Shown here: one piece after another, positions 14,672 to 14,690 of the stretch
Position numbering within the stretch: position 1 is the first letter of the stretch
Layout of the letters: each line of letters starts with the position of its first letter
Assembly: GCA_029262955.1 (NCBI GenBank)
Contig: JAJCYL010000614.1
Location: 1 to 14,690 of the forward strand
DNA from: Cytophagales bacterium
GTDB taxonomy: Bacteria; Bacteroidota; Bacteroidia; Cytophagales; Cyclobacteriaceae
DNA: 14,690 bases
Direction of reading: 5' to 3'
The notes under the pieces: generated by a model
Told to the model about the DNA's origin: nothing
Seen by the model: the letters and a program-made list of their open reading frames with translations, nothing else
The model's database searches: none
Position numbers and translations under genes: made by a program

Positions 14672-14690
14672 ATGAAAGAGACAGAACTAT
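14672..14690 (+). CDS. cysN: Probable cysN start (partial, cut by window edge)
   Basis: An ATG at 14672 opens six readable codons (MKETEL) before the window ends. The sequence alone is too short to identify. The call rests on position, 33 bases after cysD and on the same strand, where the large GTPase subunit of ATP sulfurylase is normally encoded. CysN proteins often begin with a short charged stretch ahead of the first strand, which fits but does not prove it. Confidence 0.45.

Overview
The window looks like a chromosomal segment from a marine or soil Bacteroidota, most probably of the Cytophagales type. Three things point there. The gene order rplM-rpsI-rpsB-tsf is the one common in that phylum. 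The clearest promoters carry the Bacteroidota -7 element TAnnTTTG. Purine-rich ribosome binding sites are largely absent. The DNA is AT-rich and densely coding, and I see no tRNA or rRNA gene, insertion sequence, phage gene or CRISPR array.

Layout. Positions 1-1451 (minus) hold a LytTR-type two-component pair: a response regulator cut by the window edge, preceded by a 4-TM LytS/YehU-type sensor kinase with a terminator-like hairpin in its leader. recA follows on the plus strand (1713-2735) and converges on a calerythrin-like EF-hand protein (minus). A gene-poor stretch (3312-3766) holds a hydrophobic small reading frame split by one in-frame stop, and two inverted repeats. After it comes an orphan TolC-type outer-membrane factor (3767-5089). 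Its stop codon overlaps the stop of a minus-strand operon: SDR oxidoreductase, then lpxH, then an exported propeller-like protein of unknown function (7402 down to 5086).

The next block, also minus, is the translation operon rplM-rpsI-rpsB-tsf (10055 down to 7505). It has a good promoter, a short leader hairpin, a hairpin in the rpsB-tsf spacer and an intrinsic terminator at its end. Divergent from it on plus is a DUF349-repeat protein. The window closes with a tightly overlapping plus-strand operon: a TviB/WbpO-type UDP-N-acetylhexosamine 6-dehydrogenase, a DUF2061 membrane protein, cysC, cysD and probably the first codons of cysN.

How the genes work together. The last operon couples an enzyme making UDP-aminouronic acid to ATP sulfurylase and APS kinase, the PAPS-forming route. 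This suggests sulfate activation for a sulfated surface polysaccharide rather than for cysteine alone, and it is the most interesting system here. LpxH and TolC belong to the outer-membrane economy of a Gram-negative cell. Annotation corrections made here: tsf begins at 8338, rplM at a GTG at 10055, the EF-hand gene probably at 3311, and the DUF349 gene at 10299.
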